A stretch of 64,000 bases of DNA from Mycobacteriales bacterium (GCA_035714365.1 DASTMB010000037.1:62001-126000); one strand, 5' to 3'; counted from the stretch's first letter, positions 51,602-61,073 are shown. The notes: generated from the letters alone by a model not told the origin. A program made the numbers and translations.

Positions 51602-52519
51602 GTGCGCCGCATCCGGATCGTCCTGCTCGCGCTGCTCGCGGTCGCGACCGTCGTCGCGCCGCTCCCGGCCGCTACGGCGGAGCCCGGAGGGGCGGTGCTC
51701 TCGCTCGACCTGACGTTCGCCTGCTTCGGGTGCGGCGTCACCTCCGGCAGCCTCACCGGCACCGTCCTCGCCGGCGAGGGGCCGCTGCGGACCGGCGCCA
51801 CCGTGACGGGTTCCTTCACCGCGACGCAGCCGGCGCCCACCTGCCCGGCCGACGGCACCGGCAGCGGAACCCTCTCCACCTCCGACGGGTACACGACCGC
51901 GTTCTCCTGGGAACGGCTCGGCACCGTGACGGCGCTGACCCTCCGCGGGTACGGCTCCGGCACCGGGACCGCGACGATCATCGGGAACCCCTGCGGCGGC
52001 CCCGGCACGGTCACGCAGCGGGTGGCGGTGTGGCGGTGGTTCGACCCGTTCGGGTTCGCCGACAGCAGCGCGCCGTTCGGCGAGATCACGGTGGTGGCGA
52101 CGCGGACCGGCGGGGCGGAGCTGTTCCTGGGCGGGGCGTTCGCGGAGGCCGGGCCGTTCCGCTGCGACCTCGTCGCGACCTCCGGCGAGCTCGTCGGGTA
52201 CTGCGACGCCGGTACCCGGCTGCCGCAGTGGCCGTGCGCCCGCGTCGAGGCGGAGGCGCAGGTGTACCCGGCGCGGTCCGGCGTCGTCCTGAACCCGCTG
52301 GACTGGGGCGCGCTGTCGACGACGGCGGTCTGCCAGGCCACCTGGCCCTCGTCCACGACCACGACCGACGCGACGATGACGTCGCCCGTCACCCGATCGT
52401 CCGGCGTCGGCTCCGGGTCGTTCTACCGCTTCGAGTGCCGCCTCCGCCGCTCGTCGTGGGGCGCGGCAGCGCTTCCGCGCGCGCCGTACCGCGCGAGCTG
52501 CCGGACCTACGGCGTCTGA
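51602..52519 (+). CDS. Exported Cys-rich protein of unknown function
   Basis: The GTG at 51602 has GGGAGGA upstream and gives 305 residues. The signal peptide ends PLPAATAEP. The mature protein is Gly/Thr/Ser-rich and beta-like, with about ten cysteines (FACFGCGVTSG, APTCPADG, GNPCGGPG, FRCDLVATSGELVGYCD, WPCARVEAE, FECRLRRSS, ASCRTYGV). The first half resembles secreted beta-sandwich proteins of actinomycetes with a GTxTGSF-type strand. I recognise no family. It converges on the next gene with a 1-nt gap between stops. Confidence 0.75.
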   Translation: MRRIRIVLLALLAVATVVAPLPAATAEPGGAVLSLDLTFACFGCGVTSGSLTGTVLAGEGPLRTGATVTGSFTATQPAPTCPADGTGSGTLSTSDGYTTAFSWERLGTVTALTLRGYGSGTGTATIIGNPCGGPGTVTQRVAVWRWFDPFGFADSSAPFGEITVVATRTGGAELFLGGAFAEAGPFRCDLVATSGELVGYCDAGTRLPQWPCARVEAEAQVYPARSGVVLNPLDWGALSTTAVCQATWPSSTTTTDATMTSPVTRSSGVGSGSFYRFECRLRRSSWGAAALPRAPYRASCRTYGV

Positions 52520-52520
52520 C

Positions 52521-53435
52521 CTACCGGCGCGGCGTCCGGGAGGTCAGCCGGAGGTCGTACTCCTCGTGGTAGCGGATCGACCCGAACGGCGTGTCCACGT
52601 CGGCGTCCACGCGGCTCGCCTGGCGCACGACGTACGGGCCGTCCAGCGCGAGCCAGAAGTCCTGCGGGTTGGTGCCGCGGTTGCTGCCGGTGAGCGTCGT
52701 CTCGTAGTGGACGTGCCACGCCTTCGTGGCGCCGGCGGTCTCGACGCCGGTGAGCGTCGCGTCGGTGTGCGCCTTCGCGCCCTCGGCCGTGCAGTCGAAC
52801 GACCAGCGCAGGCCGGCGCGCGGGGACGGCGGGCGCAGCCAGTTGGTGCCGCCGCAGGTGTAGTCGCGCCGCTCCTCCTGCCCGAAGAAGCGGTGGTAGC
52901 TCCGGTACGCCGTGACGCGGGTGGCGACGCCGTCGGCGCACATCGTGACCTCGTCCCACCGGTCCTCGGTCGCGTCCCAGCGGACCGTCGTGCCGCACGG
53001 CACGGTGCGGATCGTGACGGTGGTCCGCGCCGGGTAGTCGTGCCGCGCGTGCACCCCGGCGTCGGCGGTCTCGTAGCCGGTGGTGTCGTAGACGTAGACG
53101 CCGGGCGGCTGCAACGGCCCCTCCGCCGTCGCGGGTGGCGCGCTGGTCGCGGCGGCGCCGCCGGGGACGCGGGTGCGGCCGGTCATGCCGGGGCCGTTGG
53201 TCGCGGTGGTGCCCGGGGACGGGGCGGCCGTCGCGCGGGCGCCGGGGGTCGGCGTCGCGGTCGCGGTGGGCGCCGCGGGCAGCGGTAAAGGCGGCTCGCT
53301 CGCGCGGTACCGGTCGACCGCCTGGTCGAGCGTCACCGGCCGCGTCCGGTCGAGCCGGCGCAGCGCGAGCGCGCCGACCCCGCCGAGCAGCGTCAGCACG
53401 ACGCCACCCGCCACGAGCCGGCTGGACAGGGCCAC
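52521..53435 (-). CDS. Single-span exported protein of unknown function
   Basis: The 304-residue protein starts at a GTG at 53435. It has an N-terminal membrane anchor (MALSSRLVAGGVVLTLLGGV), then a Pro/Ala/Thr-rich linker of about 70 residues and a folded domain from about residue 110. That domain contains YVYDTTGYETADAG, WDEVTMCADGVATRVTAYRS and ERRDYTCGGTNWLRPP, with four cysteines. It follows purC by 56 nt on the same strand but no link to purine synthesis is apparent. Confidence 0.72.
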   Translation of the reverse strand: MALSSRLVAGGVVLTLLGGVGALALRRLDRTRPVTLDQAVDRYRASEPPLPLPAAPTATATPTPGARATAAPSPGTTATNGPGMTGRTRVPGGAAATSAPPATAEGPLQPPGVYVYDTTGYETADAGVHARHDYPARTTVTIRTVPCGTTVRWDATEDRWDEVTMCADGVATRVTAYRSYHRFFGQEERRDYTCGGTNWLRPPSPRAGLRWSFDCTAEGAKAHTDATLTGVETAGATKAWHVHYETTLTGSNRGTNPQDFWLALDGPYVVRQASRVDADVDTPFGSIRYHEEYDLRLTSRTPRR

Positions 53436-53491
53436 GGCGGGAGTTTCGCCGCCCGCCGCGGCACCACCCCTCTACGGGCCTGTGACCTGCG

Positions 53492-54403
53492 TCACACCCC
53501 GCGCAGGTAGTCGTCGAACGACGCGCCGGTCAGCCGCTCGTACGCCTCGACGTACTTCGCGCGGGTCTGCGCGACGACGTCCTCCGGCAGCGCCGGCGGC
53601 TCGCTGTCGCGGTCCCAGCCGGAGCCGACCAGCCAGTCGCGGACGTACTGCTTGTCGTACGACGGCTGCGCCTGCCCGGGCGCGTACGTGTCGGCCGGCC
53701 AGAACCGCGACGAGTCCGGCGTCAGCACCTCGTCGCCGAGCGTCAGCGTGCCGGCGTTGTCGCGGCCGAACTCGAACTTCGTGTCGGCCAGGATGATGCC
53801 GCGCTCGCGCGCGTGGTCCGACGCCCGGCCGAAGATGGTCAACGTCAGCCGCTTCAGCTCGTCGGTCAGCTCGCGGCCGACCGTCGCCGCGACGGCCTCC
53901 TCGGAGACGTTCTCGTCGTGCTCGCCGACGGCCGCCTTCGTGGCGGGCGTGAAGATCGGCTCCGGCAGCGCGCTGCCGTCGACCAGGCCCGGCGGCAGGT
54001 CGATGCCGCAGACCGCGCCGGTGGCGTTGTAGTCCTTGAGGCCGGAGCCGGTGAGGTAGCCGCGCGCGACGCACTCGACCGGCACCATGTCCAGGCGCTT
54101 GCAGAGCATCGAACGGCCGCGGAGCTGCTCGGCGTACGGCTTCAGCTCCTCCGGGTACTCGTCCACCTTCGTCGTCACGACGTGGCTCGGCACCACGTCG
54201 GCGAGCAGGTCGAACCAGAACAGGCTCAGCGCGGTCAGCACCGCGCCCTTGTCCGGGATCTCGGTCGGCAGGACGTGGTCGAACGCGCTGATCCGGTCCG
54301 AGGCGACGAGCAGGATGTGGTCGTCGCCGACCGCGAACAGCTCGCGGACCTTGCCGGACCCGACGTGCGTGAGACCGGCGAACTCGTCGGCGGCGAGCGG
54401 CAT
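53492..54403 (-). CDS. purC: SAICAR synthetase
   Basis: The 303-residue enzyme joins CAIR and aspartate with ATP to make SAICAR. It has [55 protein letters not shown] and [15 protein letters not shown], the standard motifs. The ATG at 54403 has AGAAGGAGC upstream. It follows purB by 18 nt in the purD-E-B-C run. Confidence 0.97.
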   Translation of the reverse strand: MPLAADEFAGLTHVGSGKVRELFAVGDDHILLVASDRISAFDHVLPTEIPDKGAVLTALSLFWFDLLADVVPSHVVTTKVDEYPEELKPYAEQLRGRSMLCKRLDMVPVECVARGYLTGSGLKDYNATGAVCGIDLPPGLVDGSALPEPIFTPATKAAVGEHDENVSEEAVAATVGRELTDELKRLTLTIFGRASDHARERGIILADTKFEFGRDNAGTLTLGDEVLTPDSSRFWPADTYAPGQAQPSYDKQYVRDWLVGSGWDRDSEPPALPEDVVAQTRAKYVEAYERLTGASFDDYLRGV

Positions 54404-54421
54404 GGGTGCTCCTTCTGCTGG

Positions 54422-55723
54422 TTACGTGAGGGCTTCGAGCCGGTCGAACACCGGCGCCAGGCGGGCGAGGTACCGCTCGGGGCGGCAGATCTCGTCGAGG
54501 CGGTCGTCGGACAGCGCGCCGGCCTCCGGGTGCTTGCGCAGCGTCTCCCGGAACGGCACCCCGCTCTGCCACGTCTCCATCGCGGCGGCCTGCGTGACGG
54601 CGTACGCGTCCTCGCGGGACAGGCCGGCCTCCACCAGCTCCAGCAATACCGCGCTGGTGTAGATCAGGCCGCCGGTGGCGTCGAGGTTCGCGCGCATCCG
54701 CTCGCGGTCGACGGTGAGGCCGGTGACCAGCTTCGTCGTGAGGTGCAGCAGGTAGTCGGTGCCGACGGCGGCGTCGGGGAGCGCGATGCGCTCGACCGAG
54801 GAGTGGCTGATGTCGCGCTCGTGCCAGAGCGGGATGCCCTCCATCACCGGCACCACCTGCGCGCGGACGACGCGGGCCAGGCCGCAGATGCGTTCGCAGA
54901 GGATCGGGTTGCGCTTGTGCGGCATCGCCGAGGAGCCCTTCTGGCCCTTCCGGAACGGCTCCTCCAGCTCGCGCACCTCCGTCCGCTGCCCGTGCCGGAC
55001 CTCCAGCGCGACCGCCTCGCAGACCGTCGCCATCACCGCCAGCGCCGACACCCACTCGCTGATGCCGTCGCGGATCACGACCTGCGTCGCGGCGTCGGCG
55101 GGGGTGAGGCCGAGACGTTCGGCGACGGCGCGCTCCACGTCGTTGTCGATGTTCGAGTACGTGCCGACGGCGCCGCTGATCTTCGCGATCGCGACCGCGT
55201 CCCGCGCGCGCTTGAGGCGGTCGCGGGAGCGGGCCATGGCGAACGCGAAGTTCGCGACCGTGTGCCCGAACGTGTCCGGCTCGGCGTGCACGCCGTGCGT
55301 CCGGCCGACCTTCACCGTGTCCCGGTGCGCCAGCCCGAGGTCGCGCAGGTGCCCGACGAGCGCGTCCGCCTTGGCCAGCAGGATGTCCGTCGCGTCGGTG
55401 AGCTGCAGCGCCAGCGCGGTGTCGAGCAGGTCGCTGCTCGTCATGCCGAAGTGGACGTACGCCGCCGCGTCGCGCGGGGTGGTGTTGTCCGCCCACGCCG
55501 ACAGGAACGCGATGACGTCGTGCTGCGTCACCTGCTCGATCGCGTCGACCGCCTCCGGCGTCGGCGGCGGCGCGTTGCGCACCGGCTCGACGCAGTCGGC
55601 GGGCACCACGCCGGCGGCGGCGTGCGCCTCCAGCACCAGGGTCTCGACCCGGCACCACAGCTCGTACTTGTGGGCCTCGGACCAGACCCGTCCCATCTCC
55701 GGGAGGGTGTAGCGCCCGATCAC
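54422..55723 (-). CDS. purB: Adenylosuccinate lyase
   Basis: The GTG at 55723 overlaps the purE stop by GTGA and gives 433 residues. It cleaves SAICAR to AICAR and adenylosuccinate to AMP. It starts [20 protein letters not shown]. The active-site regions are [34 protein letters not shown] and the signature [18 protein letters not shown]. Confidence 0.96.
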   Translation of the reverse strand: MIGRYTLPEMGRVWSEAHKYELWCRVETLVLEAHAAAGVVPADCVEPVRNAPPPTPEAVDAIEQVTQHDVIAFLSAWADNTTPRDAAAYVHFGMTSSDLLDTALALQLTDATDILLAKADALVGHLRDLGLAHRDTVKVGRTHGVHAEPDTFGHTVANFAFAMARSRDRLKRARDAVAIAKISGAVGTYSNIDNDVERAVAERLGLTPADAATQVVIRDGISEWVSALAVMATVCEAVALEVRHGQRTEVRELEEPFRKGQKGSSAMPHKRNPILCERICGLARVVRAQVVPVMEGIPLWHERDISHSSVERIALPDAAVGTDYLLHLTTKLVTGLTVDRERMRANLDATGGLIYTSAVLLELVEAGLSREDAYAVTQAAAMETWQSGVPFRETLRKHPEAGALSDDRLDEICRPERYLARLAPVFDRLEALT

Positions 55724-56208
55724 CTGGAGGCGAGGGCGGCGGTGGCGGCGCTCTCGAAGTCGTCCTTGAACTTCCAGAGCTTCGCGCGCAGGTCCGGGTC
55801 GGCGGTGGCGAGGATCTGCACGGCGAGGACGGCGGCGTTCTTGGCGCCGTCGAGGCCCATGCAGGCGACCGGCACGCCGGGCGGCATCTGCGAGATCGCG
55901 AGCATCGCGTCCAGGCCGTCGAGCGCGCCGCCCTTGATCGGCACGCCGATGACCGGCAGCGTCGTGTGCGCGGCGACCACGCCGGGCAGCGCGGCGCTCA
56001 TGCCGGCGCCGGCGATGACCACCTCGATGCCGCGCGTCTCGAGTTCGGCCATCCAGTCGGCGAGCGCGCGCGGCGCGCGGTGCGCCGAGATCGAGCACTC
56101 GTCGTACGGGACGCCGAAGCGTTCCAGCATCGCTCCGGCCTGGCTCATGACGTTGGCGTCGCTGAGCGAGCCGTAGATGATCGCGACCTTCGGGCTCTCG
56201 TCGGCCAC
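55720..56208 (-). CDS. purE: N5-CAIR mutase (class I PurE)
   Basis: The GTG at 56208 gives 162 residues, normal for class I PurE. It rearranges N5-CAIR to CAIR. Motifs are [25 protein letters not shown] with the catalytic His, [36 protein letters not shown] and [11 protein letters not shown]. The partner PurK is not in this window and must be encoded elsewhere. Confidence 0.96.
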   Translation of the reverse strand: MADESPKVAIIYGSLSDANVMSQAGAMLERFGVPYDECSISAHRAPRALADWMAELETRGIEVVIAGAGMSAALPGVVAAHTTLPVIGVPIKGGALDGLDAMLAISQMPPGVPVACMGLDGAKNAAVLAVQILATADPDLRAKLWKFKDDFESAATAALASR

Positions 56209-56249
56209 CGGTTCTCTCCCCTGGGTACGTGTGCGGTGGGTCGATTCTC

Positions 56250-57467
56250 TCAACTCGCGATGTCCCGGCGCCAATGCGCCCCCGGGAACGTGATCGTCTC
56301 GACCGCCCGGTAGGCCCGCGCGCGGGCGTCGGCGACGGTCGGGCCGGTCGCGGTGACCGACAGGACGCGGCCGCCGTTGGTCAGGACCTTGCCGTCCTCC
56401 AGCCGGGTCCCGGCGTGCAGGACGTCGGCGATGCGGCCCGCCTCGGCCAGCCCGTCGATCGGCTGGCCCGTCGTCGGCCGGCCGGGGTAGCCGAGCGCGG
56501 CCATGACCACCGTCACGGCCGCGTCGTCGCTCCACTCGGTGTCATGGCTGGCCAGGTCGCCGGTGGCGGCGGCGTGCAGCAGCGCGCCGAGCGGCGTCCG
56601 CAGCCGGGCCAGCACGACCTGCGTCTCCGGGTCGCCGAAGCGGGCGTTGAACTCGATCACCTTCGGGCCGTCCTGCGTCAGCGCGAGGCCGGCGTAGAGC
56701 AGCCCCTGGAACGGCGTGCCGCGCCGCCGCAGCTCGTCCAGCGTCGGGCGCAGGATCGTGTCGGTCACCGTCGTGACCAGGTCCGGCGGCGCCCACGGCA
56801 GCGGCGAGTACGCGCCCATGCCGCCCGTGTTCGGGCCGGTGTCGCCGTCGCCGACGCGCTTGAAGTCCTGCGACGGCGCCAGCGGCAGCACCGTCGTGCC
56901 GTCGGTGACACCGAACAGCGACACCTCCGGGCCGGCCAGGTACTCCTCGACGACCACCGTCTCGCCGTGGGCGTGCGCCAGCGCCGCCGCGCGGTCGTCC
57001 GTGACGACGACGCCCTTGCCGGCGGCGAGGCCGTCGTGCTTCACGACGTACGGCGGCCCGAACTCGTCCAGCGCCGCCTCGACCTCCGCCGGCGTCGCGC
57101 AGCGCCGGTAGCCGCCCGTCGGCACGCCCGCCGCCGCCATCACGTCCTTCGCGAACGCCTTGCTCCCCTCGATCGCGGCCGCCGCCGCGCTGGGGCCGAA
57201 GCAGGCGCGGCCGCGGGCGCGCACCGCGTCGGCGGCGCCGTTGACCAGCGGGGCCTCCGGCCCGATCACCGTGAGGTCGGCGTCGACCGCGTCCGCCAGG
57301 TCGGCGACCGCGCGCGCGTCGAGCGGGTCCACCGTGCGGGTCTCCGCGACCTGCGCCGTGCCGGCGTTGCCGGGGGCGCAGACGACGTGGCGGACGCCCG
57401 GGTCGCGGCGCAGGGCCAGGCAGAGGGCGTGCTCGCGGGCGCCGGAGCCGATGACGAGGACTCTCAC
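56250..57467 (-). CDS. purD: Phosphoribosylamine-glycine ligase (GAR synthetase)
   Basis: The GTG at 57467 gives 405 residues. The enzyme ligates glycine to phosphoribosylamine with ATP. It has the N-domain VRVLVIGSGAREHALCLAL, the ATP-grasp segments PYVVKHDGLAAGKGVVV and VEEYLAGPEVSLFGV, NTGGMGAYSPLPWAPP and VIEFNARFGDPETQVVLARL. It is the first gene of the purD-E-B-C cluster. A TAGGGT box 7 nt upstream of the GTG suggests a leaderless mRNA. Confidence 0.97.
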   Translation of the reverse strand: MRVLVIGSGAREHALCLALRRDPGVRHVVCAPGNAGTAQVAETRTVDPLDARAVADLADAVDADLTVIGPEAPLVNGAADAVRARGRACFGPSAAAAAIEGSKAFAKDVMAAAGVPTGGYRRCATPAEVEAALDEFGPPYVVKHDGLAAGKGVVVTDDRAAALAHAHGETVVVEEYLAGPEVSLFGVTDGTTVLPLAPSQDFKRVGDGDTGPNTGGMGAYSPLPWAPPDLVTTVTDTILRPTLDELRRRGTPFQGLLYAGLALTQDGPKVIEFNARFGDPETQVVLARLRTPLGALLHAAATGDLASHDTEWSDDAAVTVVMAALGYPGRPTTGQPIDGLAEAGRIADVLHAGTRLEDGKVLTNGGRVLSVTATGPTVADARARAYRAVETITFPGAHWRRDIAS

Positions 57468-57474
57468 GGCGGGG

Positions 57475-57480
57475 ACCCTA
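57475..57480 (-). promoter_or_regulatory. -10 box of purD (leaderless)
   Basis: TAGGGT on the minus strand lies 7 nt before the purD GTG. The divergent peptide cluster starts 88 nt away, so the two promoters share this short region. Confidence 0.5.
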
Positions 57481-57555
57481 CGCGAGCCGCCCCTGGACGC
57501 GGCGGGCGGGTTCGCTCCACACTGCGCGGCGGATCGTCCGCTCCGGAGGTGCTTC

Positions 57556-57741
57556 GTGCCGTTCGCCCGACTCCTGCTCGTCGGTGCCCTCGCCGGCGCG
57601 GCGTTCGCCGCCCCCGCCTCGGCCACCGCGCCCATCTGCACGCCGGACGTCGGCGCCGGCCGCGTCTGCCACGACGGCACCAAGGCGGCGTGCGTCTATG
57701 CCGAGGACGGCCCGATCCTGTTCACGACCGCGTACTGCTGA
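57556..57741 (+). CDS. Secreted four-Cys peptide 1
   Basis: The GTG at 57556 has CGGAGG 7 nt upstream. The 61-residue precursor has a signal peptide (VPFARLLLVGALAGAAFAAP, cut near ASA). The mature part of about 38 residues shows the pattern ICTPDVGAGRVCHDGTKAAC, then a last Cys at the C-terminus (TTAYC). Two disulfides are likely outside the cell. It is the first of four tandem homologues. A secreted signal, toxin or inhibitor is possible; nothing in the sequence decides between them. Confidence 0.75.
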   Translation: MPFARLLLVGALAGAAFAAPASATAPICTPDVGAGRVCHDGTKAACVYAEDGPILFTTAYC

Positions 57742-57761
57742 CCCTCCCGGAGAGGCTGCCC

Positions 57762-57956
57762 GTGCCCCGCATCCTGCTCGCTCTGCTCGCCGCCGCCGCG
57801 CTCGCGGTCCCCGCCGCCGCGCACGCCGACCCCGTCTGCGTCCACCCGACCGGCGAGGACTACCTGTACGTCTGCACCGTGCCCGGCCGGACCGGCTGCG
57901 TGTACGGCTCCCTTGGTGCCGAGGCGAACTTCGGGGACCGCACGTGCGCCGAGTGA
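57762..57956 (+). CDS. Secreted four-Cys peptide 2
   Basis: The GTG at 57762 follows GGAGAGG, 20 nt after peptide 1. The 64-residue precursor begins VPRILLALLAAAALAVPAAA and is likely cut at AHA. The mature part keeps the four Cys (VCVHPTGEDYLYVC, TGCVYG, DRTCAE), but the His after the second Cys is Thr, and two residues follow the last Cys. It is the most diverged of the four copies and its end overlaps the start of peptide 3. Confidence 0.75.
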   Translation: MPRILLALLAAAALAVPAAAHADPVCVHPTGEDYLYVCTVPGRTGCVYGSLGAEANFGDRTCAE

Positions 57957-58126
57957 TCCTCGCGGCGGTCTTCGTCGCTGCCCTGGCCGGGTCCGCCGCT
58001 GCCGACCCCGCGGACGTCTGCGCGGTCCCCGCCGGCGGCACCGTCGCCGTCTGCCACAGCGGCGTCGAGCCGCTCTGCGTCTACGGCTGGGCCGGTGACC
58101 TGCACTACCGCACGCCGACCTGCTGA
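57944..58126 (+). CDS. Secreted four-Cys peptide 3
   Basis: The GTG at 57944 lies within the end of peptide 2; a GTG at 57953 is an alternative start. The 60-residue precursor starts VRRVILAAVFVAALAGSAAA. The mature part is VCAVPAGGTVAVCHSGVEPL followed by CVYGWAG and a final RTPTC. The 13-nt overlap implies translational coupling with peptide 2. Confidence 0.72.
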   Translation: MRRVILAAVFVAALAGSAAADPADVCAVPAGGTVAVCHSGVEPLCVYGWAGDLHYRTPTC

Positions 58127-58159
58127 CGTTCTCCCCCTCACCCCGCCCGGAGGTCCCCC

Positions 58160-58348
58160 GTGTCGTTCGCCCGCCTCGCCCTGGCCGCCGCCGTCCTCGG
58201 CGCCGCCGTCGCCCCCACCGCCGCGCACGCGATCGTCGAGATCTGCGCGTACCCCGCGCCCGGCGTCTACGTCTGCCACAACGGCGAGCAGCCCGGCTGC
58301 GAGCGCGCCGGCGCCGGCACCGTCAACGTCCGCACCCCCTACTGCTGA
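58160..58348 (+). CDS. Secreted four-Cys peptide 4
   Basis: The GTG at 58160 has CGGAGG about 9 nt upstream. The 62-residue precursor has MSFARLALAAAVLGAAVAPT as signal peptide, cut near AHA. The mature part has ICAYPAPGVYVCHNGEQPGC and ends in RTPYC. It closes the tandem array. A short inverted repeat lies 12 nt after its stop and precedes the Fic gene. Confidence 0.75.
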   Translation: MSFARLALAAAVLGAAVAPTAAHAIVEICAYPAPGVYVCHNGEQPGCERAGAGTVNVRTPYC

Positions 58349-58353
58349 CGCCG

Positions 58354-58376
58354 TAGCCTGTCCGGGAGAGCCGGAC
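58354..58376 (+). promoter_or_regulatory. -10 box and inverted repeat before the Fic gene
   Basis: TAGCCT at 58354-58359 is a candidate -10 box for the Fic gene. GTCCGG (58360-58365) and CCGGAC (58371-58376) form an inverted repeat over the expected start site. It may be an operator or the terminator of the peptide cluster. A GGGAGG ribosome binding site lies upstream of the GTG at 58388. Confidence 0.4.
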
Positions 58377-58387
58377 GGGAGGCGCTG

Positions 58388-58744
58388 GTGGCGGACGACG
58401 AGGGGTACGTGCCGTTCCCCGACGTGTCCGTGTGGGCGGCGGCGGCGTTCGACGCGGGGACGTACGAGCAGTACGCAGCGCTGCTCGAACAGGCGCGCGC
58501 CGACGCGACCGAGGAGGCACGCGAGCACGCAGTGCGCACGGCGATCCGGTACGCCGGCACGGACACCGGCGCCATCGAGGGCCTGTACACGACCGACCGC
58601 GGCTTCACCCGCACCGTCGCGCTCGCCACAGCCGGGTGGGAGGCGGCCGCGAACGAGCGCGGCGTCAACGCGGCACAGATCATCAAGGACCAGATCGAGG
58701 CGTACGAGTGGGTCCTCGACTCGTCACCGAGGCCCGGCCGGTGA
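58388..58744 (+). CDS. Fic protein, N-terminal part with the inhibitory helix motif
   Basis: The GTG at 58388 gives 118 residues. The protein contains TDTGAIEGLYTTDRG, which fits the (S/T)xxxE(G/N) inhibitory helix that blocks the Fic active site. In related actinomycete proteins, as I recall them, this part is fused to the Fic core in one chain. Here the reading frame shifts near 58722 and the stop at 58744 overlaps a GTG for the core in another frame. Either a single-base deletion split one gene, or the halves now work as an inhibitor-toxin pair. Confidence 0.72.
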   Translation: MADDEGYVPFPDVSVWAAAAFDAGTYEQYAALLEQARADATEEAREHAVRTAIRYAGTDTGAIEGLYTTDRGFTRTVALATAGWEAAANERGVNAAQIIKDQIEAYEWVLDSSPRPGR

Positions 58745-59727
58745 CCGAGACGATGATCCGGGAACTGCACGCGATGCTCTGCCGCAGCCAGGACACCTAC
58801 GTCGTGCACACCGACGTCGGCCGCCAGGAACGCCCGCTGCCGAAGGGCGAGTACGAGCAGTTCCCGAACAACCCGACCAGCCTCGCGACGGGCCGCCTGC
58901 ACTACTACGCGCCGCCGGAACTGGTCGCGCCGGAGATGCACCGGCTGGTCGCGTCGTTGTCGTCGGAGGAGTACCGGCACGCGCACCCGGTCGTGCAGTC
59001 CGCGTACCTGCACTACTCGGTCGCCGCGATCCACCCGTTCGCCGACGGCAACGGCCGCACCGCCCGCGCCGTCGCGTCCGTCCCGCTGTACCGCGCGTTG
59101 CGTGTGCCGTTCATGGTCCTGCGGGACGAGCGTGACGCCTACCTCGACGCGCTCGGAGCCGCCGACGCGGGCGATGTCGCCGCGTACGTTCATTTCGTCA
59201 CGGAACGAGTCATCGACGTCTCGGACCTCGTACGAACCACGATCACTGCCGGCACCAGCGCCGATCGTGCGCGCTCGCTGGAGGCGCTCAGGCAGGCGTC
59301 GCTCGTCGGCGGGATGACCGATCCGGAACTCGATGCACTGGCCGCACGCGTCACCGCCGAGATCGCCACGGAGATACGCCAGGAGCGATCGACGCTTCGG
59401 CTTCCGAAGGGGGCGACCTTCGACATCAAGCGCCCGAGCGTCCGGCCGCCCGTACCGACCGGCTTTCGCAGGAGTGCCCGCGGGTGGCGTGTTCGGCTCG
59501 AATCCGGTGGAAAGACCGCCATCACCACGATCGAGGTTTTCGTAGCGAAGCAGCCGGGCGGTCCGGTGCTCCGGCTCACCGCGAGCGAGGGTTACGTCCT
59601 CGACCTCACCGTTCGTGACGTGGCGCCGTTCCGGGATATCACCAAGGTCAAGATCGCCCACTGGACAGCGGGCATCATCGACGCCGCGTTGGCCGCGCTC
59701 GCCGAAGCGGTCGCCCCACCCACCTAG
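58741..59727 (+). CDS. Fic-domain AMPylase core, shifted frame
   Basis: From the GTG at 58741 the frame gives 328 residues. The catalytic motif [12 protein letters not shown] (H98 first) is intact, and [20 protein letters not shown] matches the flap region. Fic enzymes transfer AMP, or sometimes another nucleotide group, to protein hydroxyls. A C-terminal region of about 130 residues follows the core. From about 59200 the third codon positions carry more A and T (ATACGCCAGGAGCGATCG) than the neighbouring genes, a sign of transfer or poor adaptation. The same chain continues upstream in frame without a good start. Its stop overlaps the purA stop. Confidence 0.78.
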   Translation: MTETMIRELHAMLCRSQDTYVVHTDVGRQERPLPKGEYEQFPNNPTSLATGRLHYYAPPELVAPEMHRLVASLSSEEYRHAHPVVQSAYLHYSVAAIHPFADGNGRTARAVASVPLYRALRVPFMVLRDERDAYLDALGAADAGDVAAYVHFVTERVIDVSDLVRTTITAGTSADRARSLEALRQASLVGGMTDPELDALAARVTAEIATEIRQERSTLRLPKGATFDIKRPSVRPPVPTGFRRSARGWRVRLESGGKTAITTIEVFVAKQPGGPVLRLTASEGYVLDLTVRDVAPFRDITKVKIAHWTAGIIDAALAALAEAVAPPT

Positions 59728-61007
59728 ACCAGGTCGCGGACGACGACGGTCTCCTCGCGGCCGCGGCCGACGCCGATCGCGCTGATCGGCGCGCCGGACA
59801 GCTCCTCCAGCGCCTTCACGTACGCCTGCGCGTTCTTCGGCAGGTCCTCGAGCTCGCGGGCGCCGGAGATGTCCTCGTCCCAGCCGGGCAGCTCCTCGTA
59901 CACCGGCACGGCGTGGTGGAAGTCCGACTGCGACACCGGCATCTCGTCGTGCACGGTGTCGCCGACGCGGTAGCCGACGCAGACGGGGATCGACTCGATG
60001 CCGGAGAGCACGTCGAGCTTGGTGAGGAAGAAGTCGGTGAGGCCGTTGATGCGGGCGGCGTAGCGGGCGATGACGGCGTCGAACCAGCCGCACCGGCGCG
60101 GCCGGCCGGTGGTGGTGCCGAACTCGGCGCCGACGTCGCGCAGCCGGTCGCCCCACTCGTCGTGCAGCTCGGTGGGGAACGGCCCGGCGCCGACGCGGGT
60201 CGTGTACGCCTTGAGCACGCCGATGGAGCGGGCGATGTCGCGGGGGGCGACGCCGGAGCCGGAGCAGGCGCCGCCGGTGGTCGGGTTGGACGACGTGACG
60301 AACGGATACGTGCCGTGGTCGACGTCGAGCATGGTGGCCTGGCCGCCTTCGAGGAGGACGTTCTTGCCGTCGCGCAACGCGCGGTGCAGCAGCAGCGCGG
60401 TGTCGGCGACGAGCGGGCGGAGCCGGTCGGCGTACGACAGCAGCTCGTCCACGACGGCGTCGGAGGCGATGGCCTTGCGGTTGTAGACCTTGGTGAGCAT
60501 CTGGTTCTTGGTCTTGAGCGCGGCCTCGACCTTCTGCCGCAGGATCTTCTCGTCGAACAGGTCCTGCACACGCACGCCGATCCGGCTCATCTTGTCGGCG
60601 TACGCGGGGCCGATGCCGCGCCCGGTGGTGCCGAGGCGGGCGGCGCCGAGGAACCGCTCGACCACCTTGTCCATGGTCGTGTGGTACGGCGTGATGACGT
60701 GCGCGTTGGCGCTGACGAGCAGCTTGGAGCAGTCGACACCGCGCTCTTCGAGGAGGTCGATCTCGCCGAACAGCACGCCGAGGTCGACCACGACGCCGTT
60801 GCCGATGACAGGCACGAGCGTCGGCGTGAGGATGCCGGTGGGCAGCAGGTGCAGCGCGTACTTCTCGCTGCCGATGACGACGGTGTGGCCGGCGTTGTTG
60901 CCGCCGTTGTAGCGGACGACGTAGTCGAGGCGCTCGCCGAGCAGGTCGGTCGCCTTGCCCTTCCCCTCGTCGCCCCACTGGGCGCCGACGATGACGACTG
61001 CGGGCAT
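59724..61007 (-). CDS. purA: Adenylosuccinate synthetase
   Basis: The ATG at 61007 has CGGAGGAG upstream and gives 427 residues. It joins IMP and aspartate with GTP, the first step to AMP. Motifs are [20 protein letters not shown] with catalytic D13, [15 protein letters not shown] with the catalytic His, [19 protein letters not shown] and [13 protein letters not shown]-like [16 protein letters not shown]. It lies apart from the other pur genes and converges on the Fic gene. Confidence 0.97.
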   Translation of the reverse strand: MPAVVIVGAQWGDEGKGKATDLLGERLDYVVRYNGGNNAGHTVVIGSEKYALHLLPTGILTPTLVPVIGNGVVVDLGVLFGEIDLLEERGVDCSKLLVSANAHVITPYHTTMDKVVERFLGAARLGTTGRGIGPAYADKMSRIGVRVQDLFDEKILRQKVEAALKTKNQMLTKVYNRKAIASDAVVDELLSYADRLRPLVADTALLLHRALRDGKNVLLEGGQATMLDVDHGTYPFVTSSNPTTGGACSGSGVAPRDIARSIGVLKAYTTRVGAGPFPTELHDEWGDRLRDVGAEFGTTTGRPRRCGWFDAVIARYAARINGLTDFFLTKLDVLSGIESIPVCVGYRVGDTVHDEMPVSQSDFHHAVPVYEELPGWDEDISGARELEDLPKNAQAYVKALEELSGAPISAIGVGRGREETVVVRDLV

Positions 61008-61031
61008 GCCTGCTCCTCCGGGCAAGACGAA

Positions 61032-61073
61032 AGGCCCCGGCAAGCGCCGTGGGCCTCTTGCGGCAAGAGACTA
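61032..61073 (-). promoter_or_regulatory. purA promoter and leader hairpins
   Basis: TAGTCT on the minus strand (61068-61073) is a candidate -10 box. Two hairpins follow: CTCTTG/CAAGAG (61055-61069) and AGGCCC/GGGCCT (61032-61056), the second trailed by TTTCGTCTT. The second could be an attenuator, but no alternative antiterminator is obvious. Confidence 0.4.
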
